From the NCBI RefSeq assembly GCF_030730945.1, contig NZ_JAVAMS010000001.1, positions 434,001 through 498,000 of the forward strand: 64,000 bases of DNA, written 5' to 3'. The notes under the pieces are model-generated. The model was not told where the DNA came from, did not search any database, and saw only the letters and a list, made by a program, of their open reading frames with translations. The DNA is from Aurantiacibacter poecillastricola. GTDB taxonomy: Bacteria; Pseudomonadota; Alphaproteobacteria; Sphingomonadales; Sphingomonadaceae. Numbering within the stretch: position 1 is the first letter of the stretch; each line of letters starts with the position of its first letter. A program made the position numbers and the translations under genes. Below are positions 62,383 through 64,000 of this stretch, one piece after another.

Positions 62383-63323
62383 CCCGCCTCTCTCACCGCG
62401 ATCCCATGCCGACGGCCTTGCGCGGCGCGATCATCGCGCTCGGCAATTTCGACGGTTTTCACCTTGGCCACCAGCATGTCGTACGCGCGGCGGTGGAGTG
62501 GGCGCGCGAGGAAGGCCGGCCAGCCATCGTCGCCACGTTCGATCCGCACCCGGTCCGCCACTTCGCGCCGCATGTGCCGCCTTTCCGCCTCACCAGTCTC
62601 GCCCAGCGCGAGGAGCTGTTCGAGGAGGCGGGCGCGGCGGCCATGCTGGTGTTCGATTTCGGAAACGAGCTGGCCGCAACACCCGCCGAGAGCTTCGTGC
62701 GCGACCTCCTTGCCGAGCGCCTCTGCGCCTCGGGCGTGGTGACGGGGGAGGACTTCACATTCGGCAAGGATCGGGGCGGCAATGTCGGCCTGCTGCGCGA
62801 GGTCGGCGCGTCCTGCGGCATTACCGCGCGCGCCATCGGTCCGGTGGGCGACGCGGTCGACCTGAAGGGCCAGACCATCTCCTCCAGTCGCATCCGCGAC
62901 GCGCTGAAGGCAGGCGAATGCGAGGCCGCCGCGCGCCTGCTCACCCGTCCCTTCACGGTCCGCGGCACGGTAATCCACGGCGACAAGCGCGGGCGCGAGC
63001 TGGGCTATCCCACTGCAAATATCGACATGGGCAGCTATATCCGTCCGCGCTTCGGCATCTATGCGGTGACGGGCCGCGTGCTCGCCACCGGGCAGGAGCT
63101 GCAGGGCGCGGCGAATCTGGGCGTGCGGCCCAGCTTCGATCCACCCAAGGAGCTGCTCGAGCCGTACTTCTTCGATTTCGAAGGCGATCTCTACGGGCAG
63201 GAACTGGACGTCGCCTTCCACCATTTCCTGCGTCCCGAAGCGAGGTTCGATAGTCTCGATGAGCTGAAAGCGCAGATGGCAAAGGACTGCGACGAAGCCC
63301 GGCGCCTGCTGGCCGAGCGGTAA
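62379..63323 (+). CDS. ribF: Bifunctional riboflavin kinase/FAD synthetase
   Basis: A 314-residue enzyme. The N-terminal FMN adenylyltransferase half has LGNFDGFHLGHQHV and GEDFTFGKDRGGN; the C-terminal riboflavin kinase half has GDKRGRELGYPTANI. It makes FMN and FAD, cofactors of bchP and crtD among others. The ATG overlaps the dipeptidase stop. Confidence 0.95.
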   Translation: MTRLSHRDPMPTALRGAIIALGNFDGFHLGHQHVVRAAVEWAREEGRPAIVATFDPHPVRHFAPHVPPFRLTSLAQREELFEEAGAAAMLVFDFGNELAATPAESFVRDLLAERLCASGVVTGEDFTFGKDRGGNVGLLREVGASCGITARAIGPVGDAVDLKGQTISSSRIRDALKAGECEAAARLLTRPFTVRGTVIHGDKRGRELGYPTANIDMGSYIRPRFGIYAVTGRVLATGQELQGAANLGVRPSFDPPKELLEPYFFDFEGDLYGQELDVAFHHFLRPEARFDSLDELKAQMAKDCDEARRLLAER

Positions 63324-63339
63324 CATGGAACACCAACAG

Positions 63340-63359
63340 GGCGGTTTAGAGAAACCGTC
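63340..63359 (+). terminator. Hairpin after ribF
   Basis: GGCGGTTT and AAACCGTC form an 8-bp stem (one G-T pair) with a 4-base loop, 16 bases after the ribF stop. T-rich sequence follows at a short distance. A weak terminator is likely. Nothing else is seen in the 246-base gap up to ileS. Confidence 0.5.
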
Positions 63360-63569
63360 CTTCGGGTATTTATCCTTCGAATTCAATGCTTTGCATGGAT
63401 CCGTGGCTGTTGGACATGTAACCTTCCGTTTTCGGCGCCATATCGGGTTCGGACAAGAGATCATGCCCGTCCGCTAATCGCGCGCACGGCATGTAGGACA
63501 GGAAGCCTGCCGGACGGGTCGCAAAGGAAATTGCCCAATGGCCTCGCCACCGCTAAGGCCCGCCGCGCA

Positions 63570-64000
63570 ATGAGCGAGAAACGCGATTACCGAGACACGG
63601 TCTTCCTGCCCAAGACCGATTTTCCCATGAAGGCCGGGCTCCCGCAGAAGGAGCCGGGTATCCTTGCGCGCTGGGAAGAGGACGGCCTCTACCGGCAGTT
63701 GCGCGAAGCGCGCGCCGGGCGCGAGAAATTCATCCTCCACGATGGCCCGCCCTATGCGAACGGCAATATCCATATCGGCCACGCGCTGAACAAGGTGCTG
63801 AAGGACGCGGTGGTCCGCACGCAGACGCTGCTGGGCAAGGATGCGCCCTACGTTCCGGGTTGGGACTGCCACGGCCTGCCGATCGAGTGGAAGATCGAGG
63901 AAGCCTACCGCAAGAAAAAGAAGAACAAGGACGAGGTTCCGCCCGCAGAGTTCCGCCAGGAATGCCGCGAATACGCCGCCGAATGGGTGGCGGTGCAGGC
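63570..64000 (+). CDS. ileS: Isoleucyl-tRNA synthetase, N-terminal part
   Basis: The gene runs off the right edge; about 143 codons are present. [20 protein letters not shown] opens it, and [20 protein letters not shown] carries the class I HIGH motif. [19 protein letters not shown] follows, as in bacterial IleS. The ATG at 63570 matches the family start. Confidence 0.95.
   Translation, partial: MSEKRDYRDTVFLPKTDFPMKAGLPQKEPGILARWEEDGLYRQLREARAGREKFILHDGPPYANGNIHIGHALNKVLKDAVVRTQTLLGKDAPYVPGWDCHGLPIEWKIEEAYRKKKKNKDEVPPAEFRQECREYAAEWVAVQ

Overview
The window is GC-rich DNA from an aerobic anoxygenic phototrophic alphaproteobacterium, most likely Sphingomonadales (Erythrobacter/Porphyrobacter/Citromicrobium-like). 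The evidence is a contiguous photosynthesis gene cluster in a Sphingomonadales-type layout, the oxygen-dependent cyclase acsF as the only cyclase gene seen, and ALA synthase (hemA) inside the cluster. Flanking genes such as mipZ, a DUF3422 gene, pgeF and pgmG are also typical of Alphaproteobacteria. The genus is an inference.

Layout. (1) 1-1.3 kb, minus strand: mipZ, a J-domain protein and the start of a phosphohexomutase; then plus strand panC and an NTF2-like gene. (2) 2.6-6.4 kb: bchIDO plus a small membrane protein. (3) 6.4-10 kb: crtC and crtD (minus) divergent from crtF (plus). (4) 10-18.5 kb: bchCXYZ-pufBALMC. (5) 18.5-25 kb, minus strand: aerR-ppsR-bchG-pucC-like-bchP-tspO-orf82. (6) 25.2-40.4 kb, plus strand: bchFNBHLM-lhaA-puhABC-orf96-acsF-puhE-hemA, closed by a strong hairpin. 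(7) 40.5-64 kb: a lipoprotein cytochrome c, a DUF3422 gene, a second tspO, tRNA-Gly, an OmpA lipoprotein with a cation/proton antiporter, the cytochrome bc1 operon (petABC-apt), pgeF-pepN, an NAD-binding epimerase-like gene, an EamA transporter, an aldolase, a GNAT gene, a pair of PH-domain membrane proteins, tRNA-Thr, gpmA, purEK, folA, a dipeptidase, ribF and the start of ileS.

How it works together. HemA makes 5-aminolevulinate. BchIDH inserts Mg, BchM methylates, AcsF forms ring E, BchLNB and BchXYZ reduce rings D and B, BchF and BchC modify the ring A side chain, and BchG and BchP add and reduce the tail. CrtCDF finish acyclic carotenoids of the spirilloxanthin type; the upstream genes crtE, crtB and crtI are not in the window. 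PuhA, PufLM, PufBA and tetraheme PufC form the RC-LH1 complex, with LhaA, the second PucC-like protein, PuhB, PuhC and PuhE as assembly factors. The bc1 complex and a membrane-tethered cytochrome c can close the cyclic electron circuit.

Regulation. PpsR and the B12-domain antirepressor AerR are encoded in the middle of the cluster. Five intergenic regions carry matches to the PpsR/CrtJ motif TGT-N12-ACA or close variants, at bchI, crtD/crtF, bchC, bchG and bchF/aerR. Several are tandem with 6-8 bp spacing. PpsR has a single cysteine, in its DNA-binding domain. Long runs of start/stop overlaps imply strong translational coupling. No insertion sequence, prophage, CRISPR array or integrase was seen. 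No gene-free stretch exceeds 300 bases.
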